This document shows, one piece after another, positions 1 to 10,617 of a DNA stretch of 64,000 bases. The notes under the pieces were generated by a model. That model had not been told where the DNA came from. It did no database searches and saw only the letters and a list, made by a program, of their open reading frames with translations. Each line of letters begins with the position of its first letter. Position 1 is the first letter of the stretch. The stretch is from Methylophilus sp. 13. GTDB lineage: Bacteria; Pseudomonadota; Gammaproteobacteria; Burkholderiales; Methylophilaceae. The position numbers were made by a program, and so were the translations under genes. Where the stretch lies: the NCBI RefSeq assembly GCF_015354335.1, contig NZ_JADKYR010000003.1:310001-374000 (forward strand), read 5' to 3'.

Positions 1-3000
1 TACCACCCAGCGGCTGCTGTGTCACCAGGCTGTAAGGACCGGTAGATCGTGCGTGCATCTTGTCGTCGACCAAGTGGTGCAGTTTCAGCACGTGCATGTA
101 ACCGACAGTCACTGGACGCTCGAACGCATCACCGGTACGGCCATCAAACAGTTTGACCTGTGTTTTGCCAGCGTGGAACTGCAATTTCTTGGTGTGCTCG
201 TCATCATCAGGGAAAGCCAGATCCAGCATGGCTTTAATGTCAGACTCAGCGGCACCGTCAAACACTGGTGTCGCGAACGGCACGCCGTGTTTCAGGTTCT
301 GCGCAAGGTCAATCACTTCCACATCTGTCAGACCAGCAATGTCTTCTTTCTTGCCAGTGCTGCTGTTATAGATCTTGTCCAGGAAGCCTCGGATTTCAGC
401 CACTTTGGCTTCTGCTTGCAGCATATCGCCAATGCGTTTGCCCAAACCTTTGGCAGCCCAACCCAGGTGGGTTTCCAGAATCTGACCGATGTTCATCCGT
501 GAAGGCACGCCCAGCGGGTTCAACACGATATCCAGCGGTGTACCATCAGCCATGTATGGCATGTCTTCGACCGGGCAGATTTTTGAAATCACACCCTTGT
601 TACCGTGACGACCGGCCATCTTGTCACCAGGCTGAATACGGCGTTTCACAGCCAGATAGACTTTGACCATTTTTTGTACACCTGGTGGCAGTTCGTCACC
701 TTGTGTCAGTTTACGCTTCTTCTCTTCGAATTTGTTATCGAATTCGATGCGGGCCTGGCTCAAGCTGTCTTTCAACTGCTCAAGTTGACGGGCAGCCTCT
801 TCATCGCTCAAACGGATGTCAAACCAGTCATAACGACCCACGCTCTCCAGATATTCCTGAGTCAGGGTGTCGCCTTTTTTCAGCTTGTTCGGACCACCTG
901 TGGCCACTTTACCCGTCAACAGACGGCTGATACGGCCAAAAGTATCGTCTTCTACAATACGCATCTGGTCGCCCAGATCTTTCTTGTAGTGAGACAACTG
1001 GTCATCAATAATTTGTTGCGCACGGGCATCACGGTCGATACCTTCGCGTGTGAACACTTGTACGTCGATCACAGTACCGGTCATGCCAGAAGGCACGCGC
1101 AGTGAAGTGTCTTTCACGTCAGACGCTTTTTCACCGAAAATCGCACGCAGCAGCTTTTCTTCTGGCGTTAAAGTGGTTTCACCTTTAGGGGTCACTTTAC
1201 CTACCAGCACGTCACCCGCTTCCACCTCGGCACCAATATAGATAATCCCGGAATCATCCAGACGGCCCAGCATGCGCTCGGACAGATTGGAAATATCGCG
1301 GGTAATCTCTTCAGGTCCCAGTTTGGTATCACGTGCCACCACTGACAGCTCTTCAATGTGGATGGAGGTGTAACGGTCATCAGCCACTACGCGCTCGGAG
1401 ATCAGAATCGAGTCTTCGTAGTTGTAACCGTTCCAAGGCATAAAGCCAACCAGCATGTTCTGACCCAGCGCCAACTCACCCATATCCGTAGAAGCACCAT
1501 CCGCCACCACGTCGCCGCGGCTAATGATATCGCCTACTTTAACCAGCGGACGCTGGTTAATATTGGTGTTCTGGTTAGAACGGGTGTACTTGGTCAGGTT
1601 GTAGATATCCACACCCACTTCGCCGGCTTGCGCTTCAGCATCGTGGACACGAATCACAATACGGCCTGAGTCGACGTAATCGACCACGCCACCACGACGG
1701 GCAGTCACGACAGTACCGGAGTCCACCGCGACTGTACGCTCAATGCCTGTACCGACTACGGCTTTTTCAGCACGCAGACAAGGCACGGCTTGACGTTGCA
1801 TGTTGGCACCCATCAAGGCACGGTTCGCGTCATCGTGTTCCAGGAAAGGAATCAATGAAGCCGCAACAGACACGATCTGGCCTGGTGCCACGTCCATATA
1901 CTGCACGCGCTCAGGTTGCGTCATGGTAAATTCGTTATGGAAACGCGCAGAGACCAATTCCTCCTTGAAGCCACCGTCTGTAGACAGTTCGGTGTTAGCC
2001 TGTGCGATCACATACTGGCTTTCTTCAATGGCTGACAGGAAATCAATCTTGCCCGACACCTTGTTGCCTTCAACCAGACGATAAGGGGTTTCCAGGAAAC
2101 CATATTCGTTGGTACGGGCATACAGCGCCAGTGAGTTGATCAAACCAATGTTTGGACCTTCAGGCGTTTCAATTGGACACACACGGCCATAGTGGGTAGT
2201 GTGTACGTCACGCACCTCGAAGCCGGCACGCTCACGGGTCAAGCCACCTGGGCCCAAAGCGGAGATACGGCGTTTGTGCGTAATCTCGGACAATGGGTTA
2301 GTCTGGTCCATAAACTGCGACAACTGGCTAGAACCGAAAAACTCACGAATCGCACTGGAGACTGGCTTGGCATTGATCAAGTCATGCGGCATCAGGTTCT
2401 CTGACTCAGCCTGTGACAGACGCTCTTTGACGGCACGCTCAACACGGACCAGACCGGCACGGAACTGGTTCTCGGCCAATTCACCCACGGAACGGATACG
2501 ACGGTTACCTAAGTGGTCAATATCGTCAATCTCGCCACGGCCATTGCGCAGCTCAATCAGCACGCCAATGACAGCGAGGATATCTTCGTTGGATAGCACA
2601 TTGCTACCTGTATCGCCTTGAGGGCCGACTTTTTCGTAGAAACGACGCATCCAGGTTGCTGAACGGTCTTCCAGCTTGCTTGGATAAGCACGGCGGTTGA
2701 ATTTCATACGACCCACTACGGACAGGTCATAGCGATCTTCAGAGAAGAACAAACCATTAAACAAGGCCTCTACAGCCTCTTCGGTTGGCGGCTCGCCTGG
2801 GCGCATCATGCGGTAAATCGCTACACGTGCACTGTACTGGTCAGGAATCTCATCACTGCGCAATGTTTGCGAAATGAAATTACCATGATCCAAGTCGTTG
2901 GTGTAAATGGTGTCGATTTCTGAAATCTTTGCCGCGACCAACTTTTCAAGCAATGATGGTGTCACTTCATCATTGGCGTTAGCAATCAGCTCACCCGTTT

Positions 3001-3928
3001 CAGTATCAATAATGTTTTTGGCAACTGCGCGACCCATCATAAAGTCGGTTGGTACCGCCATGGTGGTTACGCCCGCTTTTTCGATGTCACGGATATGTTT
3101 AACGGTGATACGTTTGTCTTTGGCAACCAGCACATTACCGTCTTTGTCAGTAATGTCGAATTTGGCCACTTCACCACGCAGGCGGTCTGCCACCAACTCA
3201 AACTCCACGCCTTTCGGGCCGATGTGGAAAGTGTCGGTGTCGTGGAAGGTTTCCAGAATTTGCTCTGGAGTGTAGCCCAATGCCTTCAGCAGGATGGTCA
3301 CTGGCATCTTGCGGCGACGATCCACACGGAAGTACAGGTAATCTTTAGGATCAAACTCAAAGTCTAACCAGGAGCCACGGTAAGGAATAATCCGTGCAGA
3401 GAACAACAACTTACCGGAGCTGTGGGTTTTACCACGATCGTGCTCAAAGAATACGCCAGGGCTACGGTGCAATTGGGAAACAATGACACGCTCGGTACCA
3501 TTAATCACGAAAGAGCCATTTTCGGTCATGAGCGGCAATTCACCCATGTAGACTTCTTGTTCTTTGACTTCTTTGACGGTTGGTTTGGACGCTTCACGGT
3601 CCATAATGGTCAGACGTACCTTGACACGCAGTGGCACCGCGTAAGTCAGCCCACGTTGCTGACATTCTTTCACGTCAAATGGCTCTGCGCCTAATTGGTA
3701 GCTCACATAGTCCAGACGGGCATTCTCTGAATGACTCACAATCGGGAAAATGGAACGGAAAGTCGACTCTAGACCTTCGTTTTTACGTTGGTCCGCTGGT
3801 ACATTTTCCTGCAGGAATGATTTATAGGACTCCAGCTGCATGGCCAGCAGATAAGGTACCTCTTGAACGCTGTCACGCTTGGCAAAGCTTTTGCGAAGGC
3901 GTTTCTTTTCGGTAAAGGAATAGCTCAT
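1..3928 (-). CDS. rpoB: RNA polymerase beta subunit, 3' end cut by window
   Basis: Beta subunit of DNA-dependent RNA polymerase. The minus-strand frame opens at ATG 3928-3926 with [15 protein letters not shown], the typical proteobacterial RpoB N-terminus, after a strong ribosome site (AGGAGA). The frame stays open for about 1309 codons to the window edge, so roughly the last 60 or so residues of a normal 1360-1390-residue protein are missing because of the window, not because of damage. It is the last gene visible of the secE-nusG-rplKAJL-rpoB series; rpoC would be expected just outside. The gap to rplL holds two hairpins listed separately. Confidence 0.97.
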   Translation of the reverse strand, partial: MSYSFTEKKRLRKSFAKRDSVQEVPYLLAMQLESYKSFLQENVPADQRKNEGLESTFRSIFPIVSHSENARLDYVSYQLGAEPFDVKECQQRGLTYAVPLRVKVRLTIMDREASKPTVKEVKEQEVYMGELPLMTENGSFVINGTERVIVSQLHRSPGVFFEHDRGKTHSSGKLLFSARIIPYRGSWLDFEFDPKDYLYFRVDRRRKMPVTILLKALGYTPEQILETFHDTDTFHIGPKGVEFELVADRLRGEVAKFDITDKDGNVLVAKDKRITVKHIRDIEKAGVTTMAVPTDFMMGRAVAKNIIDTETGELIANANDEVTPSLLEKLVAAKISEIDTIYTNDLDHGNFISQTLRSDEIPDQYSARVAIYRMMRPGEPPTEEAVEALFNGLFFSEDRYDLSVVGRMKFNRRAYPSKLEDRSATWMRRFYEKVGPQGDTGSNVLSNEDILAVIGVLIELRNGRGEIDDIDHLGNRRIRSVGELAENQFRAGLVRVERAVKERLSQAESENLMPHDLINAKPVSSAIREFFGSSQLSQFMDQTNPLSEITHKRRISALGPGGLTRERAGFEVRDVHTTHYGRVCPIETPEGPNIGLINSLALYARTNEYGFLETPYRLVEGNKVSGKIDFLSAIEESQYVIAQANTELSTDGGFKEELVSARFHNEFTMTQPERVQYMDVAPGQIVSVAASLIPFLEHDDANRALMGANMQRQAVPCLRAEKAVVGTGIERTVAVDSGTVVTARRGGVVDYVDSGRIVIRVHDAEAQAGEVGVDIYNLTKYTRSNQNTNINQRPLVKVGDIISRGDVVADGASTDMGELALGQNMLVGFMPWNGYNYEDSILISERVVADDRYTSIHIEELSVVARDTKLGPEEITRDISNLSERMLGRLDDSGIIYIGAEVEAGDVLVGKVTPKGETTLTPEEKLLRAIFGEKASDVKDTSLRVPSGMTGTVIDVQVFTREGIDRDARAQQIIDDQLSHYKKDLGDQMRIVEDDTFGRISRLLTGKVATGGPNKLKKGDTLTQEYLESVGRYDWFDIRLSDEEAARQLEQLKDSLSQARIEFDNKFEEKKRKLTQGDELPPGVQKMVKVYLAVKRRIQPGDKMAGRHGNKGVISKICPVEDMPYMADGTPLDIVLNPLGVPSRMNIGQILETHLGWAAKGLGKRIGDMLQAEAKVAEIRGFLDKIYNSSTGKKEDIAGLTDVEVIDLAQNLKHGVPFATPVFDGAAESDIKAMLDLAFPDDDEHTKKLQFHAGKTQVKLFDGRTGDAFERPVTVGYMHVLKLHHLVDDKMHARSTGPYSLVTQQPLGG

Positions 3929-4111
3929 AGCGTCTCCTGAAATTTTTGAGGGTAGAAGACAAAACACTTTTCATCCACTGCAATGTTTTGACATCTAACT
4001 TCGCATTTAAAATCAGCCACTTAAATTAGCCGGTTAGCTTATCTATATGTGGCCACAATACCGCTTTTACAACAGGCTTCCAGACAATTACAGTTTATTT
4101 ACAATCTGCAA

Positions 4112-4149
4112 CGCCAGAAATGGCGAAGGCCGACGGTCTCCCGTCAGCC
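4112..4149 (-). promoter_or_regulatory. Tandem hairpins in the rplL-rpoB gap
   Basis: Two compact hairpins lie between rplL and rpoB. The first in transcription order has 9-bp arms at 4128-4136 and 4141-4149 with one G-T pair and a GAGA loop on the transcribed strand. The second is CGCCA/TGGCG at 4112-4125. Neither is followed by a T run. In enterobacteria this gap contains an attenuator and an RNase III site that set the ratio of ribosomal protein to polymerase synthesis. A similar role here is inferred from position. Confidence 0.55.
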
Positions 4150-4171
4150 CAGCCAGATTCACAATTGTGAA

Positions 4172-4549
4172 TTATTTCATCTCAGCAGTAGCGCCCGCTT
4201 CGATCAATTTCTTCACAGCGGCTTCAGCGTCAGCTTTGCTTACGCCTTCTTTAACCGCTTTAGGTGCGCCGTCTACCAGGTCTTTAGCTTCTTTCAAGCC
4301 CAAACCTGTCAGTTCACGAACTGCTTTAATCACGCTCACTTTGTTGTCGCCAGCGCCGTTCAAGATGACGTTGAACTCAGTTTGCTCAGCAGCAGCTGGA
4401 GCAGCACCAGCAGCAGCGCCGCCAGCAGCCACTGCAACAGCAGCAGCAGAAACACCAAACTTCTCTTCGATTTCTTTGATGAACGCAGTCAGTTCCAATA
4501 CGGTCATGCCACCGATTGCATCTAAGATGTCAGCATTAGAAATTGCCAT
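4172..4549 (-). CDS. rplL: 50S ribosomal protein L7/L12
   Basis: Stalk protein of the large ribosomal subunit, 125 residues, the usual length. It has the N-terminal dimerisation part ([20 protein letters not shown]), an alanine-rich hinge around residues 34-55 and the C-terminal factor-binding domain with the motif [16 protein letters not shown]. It binds L10 as dimers and recruits EF-Tu and EF-G. It lies 33 bases downstream of rplJ and is surely cotranscribed with it. A 16-base palindrome overlaps its stop codon (4157-4172) but no known function is assigned to that. Confidence 0.98.
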   Translation of the reverse strand: MAISNADILDAIGGMTVLELTAFIKEIEEKFGVSAAAVAVAAGGAAAGAAPAAAEQTEFNVILNGAGDNKVSVIKAVRELTGLGLKEAKDLVDGAPKAVKEGVSKADAEAAVKKLIEAGATAEMK

Positions 4550-4582
4550 GATATAAATTTCCTAAAATAATTTGATTAAAAA

Positions 4583-5080
4583 TTAAGCCGCTTGCTTTTC
4601 TTTTTCGTCGCGTATTGCAGCAACGGCACGAGCAAACTTGGTTGGGACTTCGTTGAGTGTGCCAGCCAATTTGGACAGCAACTCATCACGGCTCAATGTA
4701 GATGCCAACGCTTGCACGCCAGCCACATCAAGACGCTCATTAGGCATCGCGCCCGCTTTCAGTACGAACAATTCGTTATCTTTTGCGAAATTGTTCATGA
4801 CTTTGGCGGCTGCAACTGGATCGGTAGAAATACCGTACACCAGTGGCCCAACCATGTCGTCAGCCAATGCGGCAAAAGGCGTACCTTCTACTGCACGACG
4901 AACCAAGGTGTTTTTCAACACACGCAGATACACACCTGCATTACGTGCATCAGCACGCAGTTTCGTCATATTGGCTACGCCAATACCACGATACTCAGCA
5001 AGTACGATTGCTTGTGCGTTTGCTACTTGCGCAGCAACCTCGGCAACGACTTCTTTTTTCTCTGTAAGATTAAGACTCAA
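4583..5080 (-). CDS. rplJ: 50S ribosomal protein L10, TTG start
   Basis: Stalk base protein that carries L7/L12 dimers. The best start is TTG at 5080-5078: it gives [19 protein letters not shown], which matches the family N-terminus, a 165-residue product of normal size, and it sits 8 bases after a strong GGAAGGAGAA ribosome site. An upstream in-frame extension to 5206 is open but runs through the leader hairpin and has no resemblance to L10. L10 is an autogenous regulator in other bacteria, binding the leader of its own mRNA; the structured leader at 5081-5356 fits this. Confidence 0.96.
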   Translation of the reverse strand: MSLNLTEKKEVVAEVAAQVANAQAIVLAEYRGIGVANMTKLRADARNAGVYLRVLKNTLVRRAVEGTPFAALADDMVGPLVYGISTDPVAAAKVMNNFAKDNELFVLKAGAMPNERLDVAGVQALASTLSRDELLSKLAGTLNEVPTKFARAVAAIRDEKEKQAA

Positions 5081-5356
5081 GGTCTGTTCTCCTTCCGTTA
5101 ATGAAAGCCCGGTTAAATCACCGGGCCACTCACGGCGTCCTTGTGCAGGGCATGGATATATCCTGTGTTGGGGATCGCCATCTGCGTTGGTTTCAAACTG
5201 CTGCAAACAGAGGATTACTCACCCATTTGCATTCAATTTTCAATTAAGTAAAACACCAACGGTCTTTGATGTTCTTGAGTGCTTACAAAATTGCATAAAC
5301 ACTCAAGCCCAAAGTACTTGCCCGACCCATTAACGGACCGGGACTTGATTCAATGC
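5081..5356 (-). promoter_or_regulatory. rplA-rplJ leader, probable L10 leader RNA
   Basis: This 276-base gap between rplA and rplJ contains three stems on the minus strand: one just after the rplA stop (about 5324-5345, CCCGGTCC pairing with GGGTCGGG using G-T pairs), an 8-bp stem CTTGAGTG/CACTCAAG at 5274-5281 and 5300-5307, and a GCCCGGT/ACCGGGC hairpin at 5107-5113 and 5120-5126 close to the rplJ ribosome site. Size, position and stems suit the L10 leader, which binds the L10-L12 complex to repress translation. The kink-turn itself was not modelled by eye. A promoter may also lie here. Confidence 0.55.
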
Positions 5357-6043
5357 TTAAGCAGCGACTGAAGCTTGGTCAACACGTACGCCAGGACCCA
5401 TGGTGCTGGAGACTGACAATTTCTTCAGGTATACGCCTTTGGAGCTGGCTGGCTTGGCTTTGTTCAATGCTTCGATCAAAGCAGACAGGTTGCCTTGCAG
5501 TTGCTCAACAGTAAATGAAGCACGGCCGATGGTGCAGTGAACGATACCGCCTTTATCAGTACGGTATTGCACTTGACCCGCTTTAGCATTCTTAACTGCT
5601 GTCGCTGCGTCTGGTGTCACGGTACCCACTTTTGGGTTAGGCATCAAACCACGTGGGCCCAACACTTGACCCAAGGCACCAACGATACGCATCGCATCAG
5701 GTGTAGCAATGGCTACATCAAAATCCAACATACCGCCTTTGACTTGCTCGGCCAGATCTTCAAAACCAACGATGTCAGCACCAGCTGCTTTTGCAGCTTC
5801 AGCTTGTGCACCTTGTGCAAACACAGCCACACGCACTGTTTTACCAGTCCCGTTAGGCAATACGATCGCGCCACGCACCAGCTGGTCAGATTTACGTGGG
5901 TCGATACCCAAGTTAATCACTGCGTCTACAGATTCGTTAAATTTAGCAGTTGCGCCTTCTTTTACCAGGCTCAGCGCATCAACTACCGGGTACAGCTTGT
6001 TGCGGTCAATCTTTGCACGCAACGCATCAATTCTTTTCGCCAT
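5357..6043 (-). CDS. rplA: 50S ribosomal protein L1
   Basis: L1 of the large subunit stalk, 228 residues. The chosen start gives [19 protein letters not shown] and is preceded by GGAGGG eight bases upstream, inside the end of rplK; a start three codons earlier would overlap the rplK stop. The signature region [18 protein letters not shown] is complete. L1 binds 23S rRNA near the E site and in many bacteria also represses its own rplK-rplA message. It begins one base after the rplK stop codon, so translation is probably coupled. Confidence 0.97.
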   Translation of the reverse strand: MAKRIDALRAKIDRNKLYPVVDALSLVKEGATAKFNESVDAVINLGIDPRKSDQLVRGAIVLPNGTGKTVRVAVFAQGAQAEAAKAAGADIVGFEDLAEQVKGGMLDFDVAIATPDAMRIVGALGQVLGPRGLMPNPKVGTVTPDAATAVKNAKAGQVQYRTDKGGIVHCTIGRASFTVEQLQGNLSALIEALNKAKPASSKGVYLKKLSVSSTMGPGVRVDQASVAA

Positions 6044-6044
6044 G

Positions 6045-6476
6045 TTATACACCCTCCACTTCGATACCCATGCTGCGTGCGCTACCAGCGATGGTGCGAA
6101 CGGCTGCGTCCATGTCGGCAGCGGTCAGGTCAGGCATTTTTGTTTTGGCGATTTCTTCGGCTTGTGCACGAGTAATCTTGCCAACTTTGTCCGTATGAGG
6201 ACGTGGAGACCCTTTTTCCAGCTTGGCTGCTTTTTTGATCAGCACAGTTGCAGGAGGGGTTTTCATCACGAATGTGAAGCTCTTGTCTGCAAACGCAGTG
6301 ATCACCACTGGGATAGGCAGACCTGGTTCAACGCCTTGTGTTGCCGCGTTAAACGCTTTACAGAATTCCATGATGTTCAGACCACGTTGACCCAGTGCTG
6401 GACCGACTGGTGGGCTTGGGTTGGCTTTACCTGCAGGGATCTGCAGCTTAATATAGCCAATGACTTTCTTTGCCAT
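6045..6476 (-). CDS. rplK: 50S ribosomal protein L11
   Basis: L11, 143 residues, full length. It opens with [20 protein letters not shown] and has the proline-rich N-terminal switch ([20 protein letters not shown]) that is part of the GTPase-associated centre and is needed for RelA sensing of uncharged tRNA. The RNA-binding C-terminal domain ends in [15 protein letters not shown]. It follows nusG after a 90-base gap and directly precedes rplA. Confidence 0.98.
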   Translation of the reverse strand: MAKKVIGYIKLQIPAGKANPSPPVGPALGQRGLNIMEFCKAFNAATQGVEPGLPIPVVITAFADKSFTFVMKTPPATVLIKKAAKLEKGSPRPHTDKVGKITRAQAEEIAKTKMPDLTAADMDAAVRTIAGSARSMGIEVEGV

Positions 6477-6566
6477 GTTTGACTCCTTGAATGGGTAATA
6501 GCGCCTGTGGCAGGCTCCCCGTTAAAAAATATCGACCGCCAGTCAGGCCGTCGACACAATGCACAA

Positions 6567-7103
6567 CTAGACTTCTTTTTCTACTTGTGCAAAATCCAGT
6601 TCAACCGGTGTCGCACGGCCAAAAATGACCACTGAAACACGCAGTTTGTTTTTGTCGTAGTTCACTTCCTCTACGCTGCCAGAGAAGTCCTTGAATGGAC
6701 CATCGATCACACGAACACTCTCGCCCTTTTCAAAGGTCATCTTCTGTGTCGGATTAGATTTGCTGTCATCCATGCGACGCAGAATAATTTCGACTTCCTT
6801 ATCCTTGATCGGGGTTGGACGTTGTGCAGTGCCACCGATGAATGAAGTCACACGTGGTGTACTTCTCACCAAATGCCAACTTTCGTCAGTCATTTCCATT
6901 TGCACCAACACGTAACCAGGATACAAGCGACGCTCAGAAATGGTCTTCTGACCATTTTTCAGCTCAATCACCTCTTCTACCGGCACCAGAATGTCACCGA
7001 ACTGATCCGGGATATTCGATCTTGCGACGCGCTCTTCCAAACCGGCCTTGACGGATTTCTCCATGCCGGAGAAGGCCTGAACTGCATACCAACGCATAGC
7101 CAT
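6567..7103 (-). CDS. nusG: Transcription termination/antitermination factor NusG
   Basis: NusG, 178 residues. The NGN domain starts at [17 protein letters not shown] and binds the polymerase clamp; the C-terminal KOW domain (about residues 125-178, [19 protein letters not shown]) binds Rho or ribosomal protein S10. The start ATG overlaps the secE stop as TAATG, which implies coupled translation. Gene order secE-nusG-rplK is conserved across bacteria. Confidence 0.98.
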   Translation of the reverse strand: MAMRWYAVQAFSGMEKSVKAGLEERVARSNIPDQFGDILVPVEEVIELKNGQKTISERRLYPGYVLVQMEMTDESWHLVRSTPRVTSFIGGTAQRPTPIKDKEVEIILRRMDDSKSNPTQKMTFEKGESVRVIDGPFKDFSGSVEEVNYDKNKLRVSVVIFGRATPVELDFAQVEKEV

Positions 7104-7450
7104 TAAGCCCCCCTACCCATAATCCATTGCACCATGTAGGCAAAACTGATGTCCACCAACGCCAAGAAAGCAGCCATGATCACAACCAGCACCACAACAG
7201 CCAGTGTCGTTTGCAGGGTTTCCTGACGCGTTGGCCACACCACACGCTTGGCTTCAGCAACAGACTCATTAAAGAAAACCAGCGCCTGCTTACCTTGTGG
7301 CGCAGTCCACGCGACCGCTACAGACGCGACAATACCTGCCAACACGGCAAGTATCCTGATAACCATTGCTTTATCTTCAAAAAGATAAAAACCGGCAATC
7401 CCCAAAGCTAGTAACAACAGGGATAAAGCCAGTTTGATTTTATCGATCAT
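7103..7450 (-). CDS. secE: Preprotein translocase subunit SecE
   Basis: SecE stabilises SecY in the inner-membrane Sec translocon. The start chosen ([17 protein letters not shown]) yields 115 residues with three hydrophobic segments, around 6-24, 32-49 and 85-110, the long form also seen in enterobacteria. The conserved cytoplasmic hinge [20 protein letters not shown] precedes the last membrane span. An 18-codon upstream extension is open but would reach into tRNA-Trp and is not credible. No strong ribosome site is visible before the chosen ATG. Confidence 0.93.
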   Translation of the reverse strand: MIDKIKLALSLLLLALGIAGFYLFEDKAMVIRILAVLAGIVASVAVAWTAPQGKQALVFFNESVAEAKRVVWPTRQETLQTTLAVVVLVVIMAAFLALVDISFAYMVQWIMGRGA

Positions 7451-7493
7451 ATACTTAACTTTATGATTAACACCACAGACTATTCTGGGTGTT

Positions 7494-7569
7494 TGGCAGG
7501 CCAAGAGGGTCTCGAACCCCCAACCCTCGGTTTTGGAGACCGATACTCTACCAATTGAGCTATTGGCCT
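7494..7569 (-). tRNA. tRNA-Trp (CCA anticodon)
   Basis: Cloverleaf read on the minus strand: acceptor AGGCCAA/TTGGCCT, anticodon stem TCGGT/ACCGA enclosing loop CTCCAAA, T loop TTCGAGA, and an encoded 3' CCA at 7496-7494. It sits between tuf and secE and is probably cut from the same transcript. Confidence 0.97.
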
Positions 7570-7627
7570 GTACTCTTTAAAGCGAAAGCTGCACGGGTTG
7601 TAGCGCAGCTTTCACCTACATCAACAA

Positions 7628-8818
7628 TTACTCGATGATTTTGGCAACGACGCCAGCACCAACGGTACGACCACCTTCACGAATCGCGAAGCGCAGACCA
7701 TCTTCCATCGCGATAGGCGCGATCAATGTCACAGTGATAGATACGTTATCACCTGGCATCACCATTTCGGTACCTGCTGGCAATTCAACTGCACCAGTCA
7801 CGTCAGTGGTACGGAAGTAGAACTGTGGACGGTAGCCGTTGAAGAATGGTGTATGACGACCACCTTCATCTTTACCCAACACGTAGATCTCAGCGGTGAA
7901 CTTGGTGTGTGGTTTGATAGAACCGGATTTAGCCAGCACTTGACCACGCTCAACTTCTTCACGCTTGGTACCGCGCAGCAGTACGCCTACGTTGTCACCC
8001 GCTTGACCTTGGTCCAGCAGTTTACGGAACATTTCAACACCAGTACAGGTGGTTTTCAAGGTTGGCTTCAGACCAACGATTTCGATTTCGTCACCGACTT
8101 TAACGATACCACGCTCAACACGGCCGGTTACTACAGTACCACGACCAGAGATAGAGAATACGTCTTCTACTGGCATCAGGAAGGTACCGTCAATGGCACG
8201 CTCTGGGGTTGGGATGTAGCTGTCCAATGCGTCAGCCAATGCGAAGATCGCTGGTTCGCCGATTTCTGATTGGTCGCCTTCAAGGGCCAATTTAGCAGAA
8301 CCTTTGATGATTGGGGTGTCATCACCTGGGAAGTCATACTTGCTCAGCAAGTCACGCACTTCCATTTCAACCAGTTCCAACAACTCAGCGTCGTCAACCA
8401 TGTCGGCTTTGTTCAGGAATACAACGATGTATGGTACGCCAACCTGACGGGCCAACAGGATGTGCTCACGTGTTTGTGGCATAGGGCCGTCAGCTGCTGA
8501 ACATACCAGGATCGCGCCGTCCATCTGGGCAGCACCGGTAATCATGTTTTTAACGTAGTCAGCGTGGCCTGGGCAGTCAACGTGTGCGTAGTGACGGCTT
8601 GCAGTCTCGTACTCAACGTGTGCTGTGTTGATGGTAATACCACGTGCTTTTTCTTCTGGTGCCGCGTCAATTTGGTCGTAAGCTTTTGCTTCGCCACCAA
8701 ATTTCTTGGTCAACACTGTGGTGATCGCCGCTGTCAATGTTGTCTTACCGTGGTCAACGTGACCAATCGTACCAACGTTCACGTGTGGCTTGGTACGTTC
8801 AAATTTGCCTTTTGCCAT
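7628..8818 (-). CDS. tuf: Elongation factor Tu
   Basis: EF-Tu, 396 residues, delivers aminoacyl-tRNA to the ribosome. GTPase motifs are present: GHVDHGKT near residue 18, DCPGH near 80 and NKAD near 136, followed by the two beta-barrel domains ending in [10 protein letters not shown]. It lies downstream of four tRNA genes, the same arrangement as enterobacterial thrU-tyrU-glyT-thrT-tufB. A second tuf copy near the str operon is usual in this group but cannot be seen here. Confidence 0.98.
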   Translation of the reverse strand: MAKGKFERTKPHVNVGTIGHVDHGKTTLTAAITTVLTKKFGGEAKAYDQIDAAPEEKARGITINTAHVEYETASRHYAHVDCPGHADYVKNMITGAAQMDGAILVCSAADGPMPQTREHILLARQVGVPYIVVFLNKADMVDDAELLELVEMEVRDLLSKYDFPGDDTPIIKGSAKLALEGDQSEIGEPAIFALADALDSYIPTPERAIDGTFLMPVEDVFSISGRGTVVTGRVERGIVKVGDEIEIVGLKPTLKTTCTGVEMFRKLLDQGQAGDNVGVLLRGTKREEVERGQVLAKSGSIKPHTKFTAEIYVLGKDEGGRHTPFFNGYRPQFYFRTTDVTGAVELPAGTEMVMPGDNVSITVTLIAPIAMEDGLRFAIREGGRTVGAGVVAKIIE

Positions 8819-8940
8819 GATGTTTTTCCTTTATTAGTACTAAATAAAGCCAATAATATTGTTTTCACAAATTATGCGACGCGGATGACAGCACCCTTGC
8901 GCGACTACTTACCAAGCCCCATATCACTACAGAGCGCATC

Positions 8941-9015
<75 letters not shown>

Positions 9016-9035
9016 GTTTTGCCTTTTGTTATTGT

Positions 9036-9111
9036 TGGAGCGGGCGACGAGGTTCGAACTCGCGACATCTTGCTTGGAAGGCAAGTGCTCTACCAACTGA
9101 GCTACACCCGC
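9036..9111 (-). tRNA. tRNA-Gly (TCC anticodon)
   Basis: Acceptor GCGGGTG paired with CGCCCGC (one G-T pair), anticodon stem CTTGC/GCAAG around loop CTTCCAA, T loop TTCGAAC, encoded CCA. It is the third tRNA in the tuf-linked cluster. Confidence 0.96.
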
Positions 9112-9181
9112 ACTATGCAGAACACCCAAGGAAGGCTCTCACCAACCCGCTTTACAGCAACACCTACAGGCAATCATTTTT

Positions 9182-9266
9182 TGGTGGAGGGGGCTGGATT
9201 CGAACCAGCGTACTCAGAGAGAACGGATTTACAGTCCGTCGCCTTTAACCACTCGGCCACCCCTCC
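9182..9266 (-). tRNA. tRNA-Tyr (GTA anticodon)
   Basis: An 85-base class II tRNA. Acceptor GGAGGGG with CCCCTCC, anticodon stem ACGGA/TCCGT around loop CTGTAAA, a long variable arm, T loop TTCGAAT and encoded CCA. It is the second tRNA in the cluster. Confidence 0.96.
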
Positions 9267-9328
9267 AAAAAATCGACCGCGATTATCGCGGTTTATGTCA
9301 TCAACGTCAATGTCAACTGACATAAATT

Positions 9329-9404
9329 TGGTGCCGGGTATCGGAATCGAACTGATGACCTTCGCATTACAAGTGCGCTGCTCTACCAACTGAGCTAACC
9401 CGGC
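9329..9404 (-). tRNA. tRNA-Thr (TGT anticodon)
   Basis: Acceptor GCCGGGT with ACCCGGC, anticodon stem GCGCA/TGCGA (one weak pair) around loop CTTGTAA, T loop TTCGATT, encoded CCA. It is the promoter-proximal gene of the tRNA-tuf transcript. Confidence 0.95.
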
Positions 9405-9420
9405 ATTTCAGGAAGGCGCA

Positions 9421-9426
9421 ACTATA
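9421..9426 (-). promoter_or_regulatory. Probable -10 box of the tRNA-tuf operon
   Basis: On the minus strand TATAGT is followed by the GC-rich stretch TGCGCC, a discriminator typical of stringently controlled stable-RNA promoters, and the first tRNA begins about 17 bases downstream. The -35 region is not recognisable at 16-18 bases spacing, so the call rests on the -10 box, discriminator and position. Confidence 0.5.
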
Positions 9427-9532
9427 TCACTTTTTTTGGGATGTGATCTAGTGCTTTTATGAATTTTTTTATTTTTTGTTGAAAAAATTGCATTCAAAAT
9501 GAAGCATCGGCTAAACACCGAGCACAGCAGCC

Positions 9533-9940
9533 TTACTTCACTACTTTAAGGTGTGACTTTTTCGCTTGCGCATCCACCGCAGACGCTACCGGGGACACCA
9601 TTTTTTCAGGCGCTGGCGGCACGCCATCCACAACTTCAAAAAACATACCTTGCCCATTCTCCCTGGCAAATACGCCTCCGATCCGGTTGATCGGGACATA
9701 AATATGTTGCGCAACGCCATTAAAGCGCGCAGAGAACACAACCGCATCATTATCAATATGCAAATCTTTGACAGCAGTGTAGTTCACATTTAGCACAATC
9801 TCGCCATTTTTGACATAAGCCATCGGCACACGCGTCTGCGCATCCACTTTGACCAGCAAATGCGGCGTCAGATTATTATCCAGACACCATTCATGTATGG
9901 CGCGAATCAAATAAGCCGTGGTCGGAATCAATGTACTCAT
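9533..9940 (-). CDS. sspB: ClpXP specificity-enhancing factor SspB
   Basis: Adaptor that delivers ssrA-tagged and some other substrates to ClpXP. At 135 residues it has the SspB fold region (residues 5-105, with TPHLLVKVDAQTRVPMAYVK and NGEIVLNVNYTAV) and a flexible tail ending in HLKVVK. A short basic/hydrophobic C-terminus of this kind docks on the ClpX zinc domain. It follows sspA as in most proteobacteria, but a terminator lies between them directly ahead of its ribosome site (AAGGAAG). Confidence 0.95.
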   Translation of the reverse strand: MSTLIPTTAYLIRAIHEWCLDNNLTPHLLVKVDAQTRVPMAYVKNGEIVLNVNYTAVKDLHIDNDAVVFSARFNGVAQHIYVPINRIGGVFARENGQGMFFEVVDGVPPAPEKMVSPVASAVDAQAKKSHLKVVK

Positions 9941-9954
9941 GTTGGACTTCCTTA

Positions 9955-9987
9955 AAAAAACAGCGCGAATATGGATTCGCGCTGTTT
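9955..9987 (-). terminator. Intrinsic terminator between sspA and sspB
   Basis: Perfect 13-bp arms (9958-9970 and 9975-9987) with a 4-base loop. On the minus strand the second arm runs into TTTTTTT. It directly follows sspA and precedes the sspB ribosome site by a few bases. Confidence 0.85.
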
Positions 9988-10001
9988 ATGCATGACTGAT
10001 G

Positions 10002-10601
10002 TTATTTACGCATCGCCTTTTCAGAGGGTGTCATAGCCTCTGCATACATTGGACGAGAGAACAAACGCTCGGCATACTTGAGCAATGGCGAAGCCTGGTT
10101 TGGCAACTCAATGCCATAATGCCCTAACCGCCATAACAATGGCGTGATCGCCACATCCAGCATGGAGTACTCGTCGCCCATCAGGTAGTTTTGCTTGCCA
10201 AAAATCGGCACCAACTGCGTCAGGTTATCGCGAATGACCTTGCGTGCACGATCCGCGGTTTCCTGATTATCAGATTCAACATCCTTGATATGACTGAACA
10301 AGTCTTTTTCAAAGTTATACAAGAACAGTCTTGCACGTGCGCGCATGACCGGGTCAGCTGGCATGAGTTGAGGATGAGGAAAACGCTCATCGATATACTC
10401 ATTGATGATATTGGCTTCTGACAAGACCAGGTCACGCTCGACCAACACCGGCACTTCACCATAAGGATTCAAAATGGCCAGATCTTCAGTTTTATTGGTC
10501 AAGTCCACATCAATGACTTCAAAGTCCATGCCCTTCTCGAACAGCACGATACGGCAACGGTGACTGTAAGGATCAACGGTACCCGAATACAATCTCATCA
10601 T
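10002..10601 (-). CDS. sspA: Stringent starvation protein A
   Basis: RNA polymerase-associated protein with a glutathione-transferase fold, 199 residues. The thioredoxin-like N-terminal half (LYSGTVDPYSHRCRIVLFEK) carries the conserved Pro-Tyr-Ser-His region, and the helical C-terminal half follows from about residue 85. In enterobacteria SspA binds sigma-70 holoenzyme and helps cells survive acid and starvation. It lies downstream of petC but has that operon's terminator before it, so it probably has its own promoter at 10602-10620. Confidence 0.94.
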   Translation of the reverse strand: MMRLYSGTVDPYSHRCRIVLFEKGMDFEVIDVDLTNKTEDLAILNPYGEVPVLVERDLVLSEANIINEYIDERFPHPQLMPADPVMRARARLFLYNFEKDLFSHIKDVESDNQETADRARKVIRDNLTQLVPIFGKQNYLMGDEYSMLDVAITPLLWRLGHYGIELPNQASPLLKYAERLFSRPMYAEAMTPSEKAMRK

Positions 10602-10617
10602 AATTTATTTTCCCTAT

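Noticed and set aside
4157-4172. Perfect palindrome ATTCACAATTGTGAAT at the rplL stop
   Set aside because: It looks like a half-lac-operator sequence but overlaps a coding end and has no plausible regulator or promoter nearby.
4047-6482. Several long plus-strand frames opposite the ribosomal protein genes
   Set aside because: They mirror highly expressed ribosomal genes with strong codon bias and have no ribosome sites.
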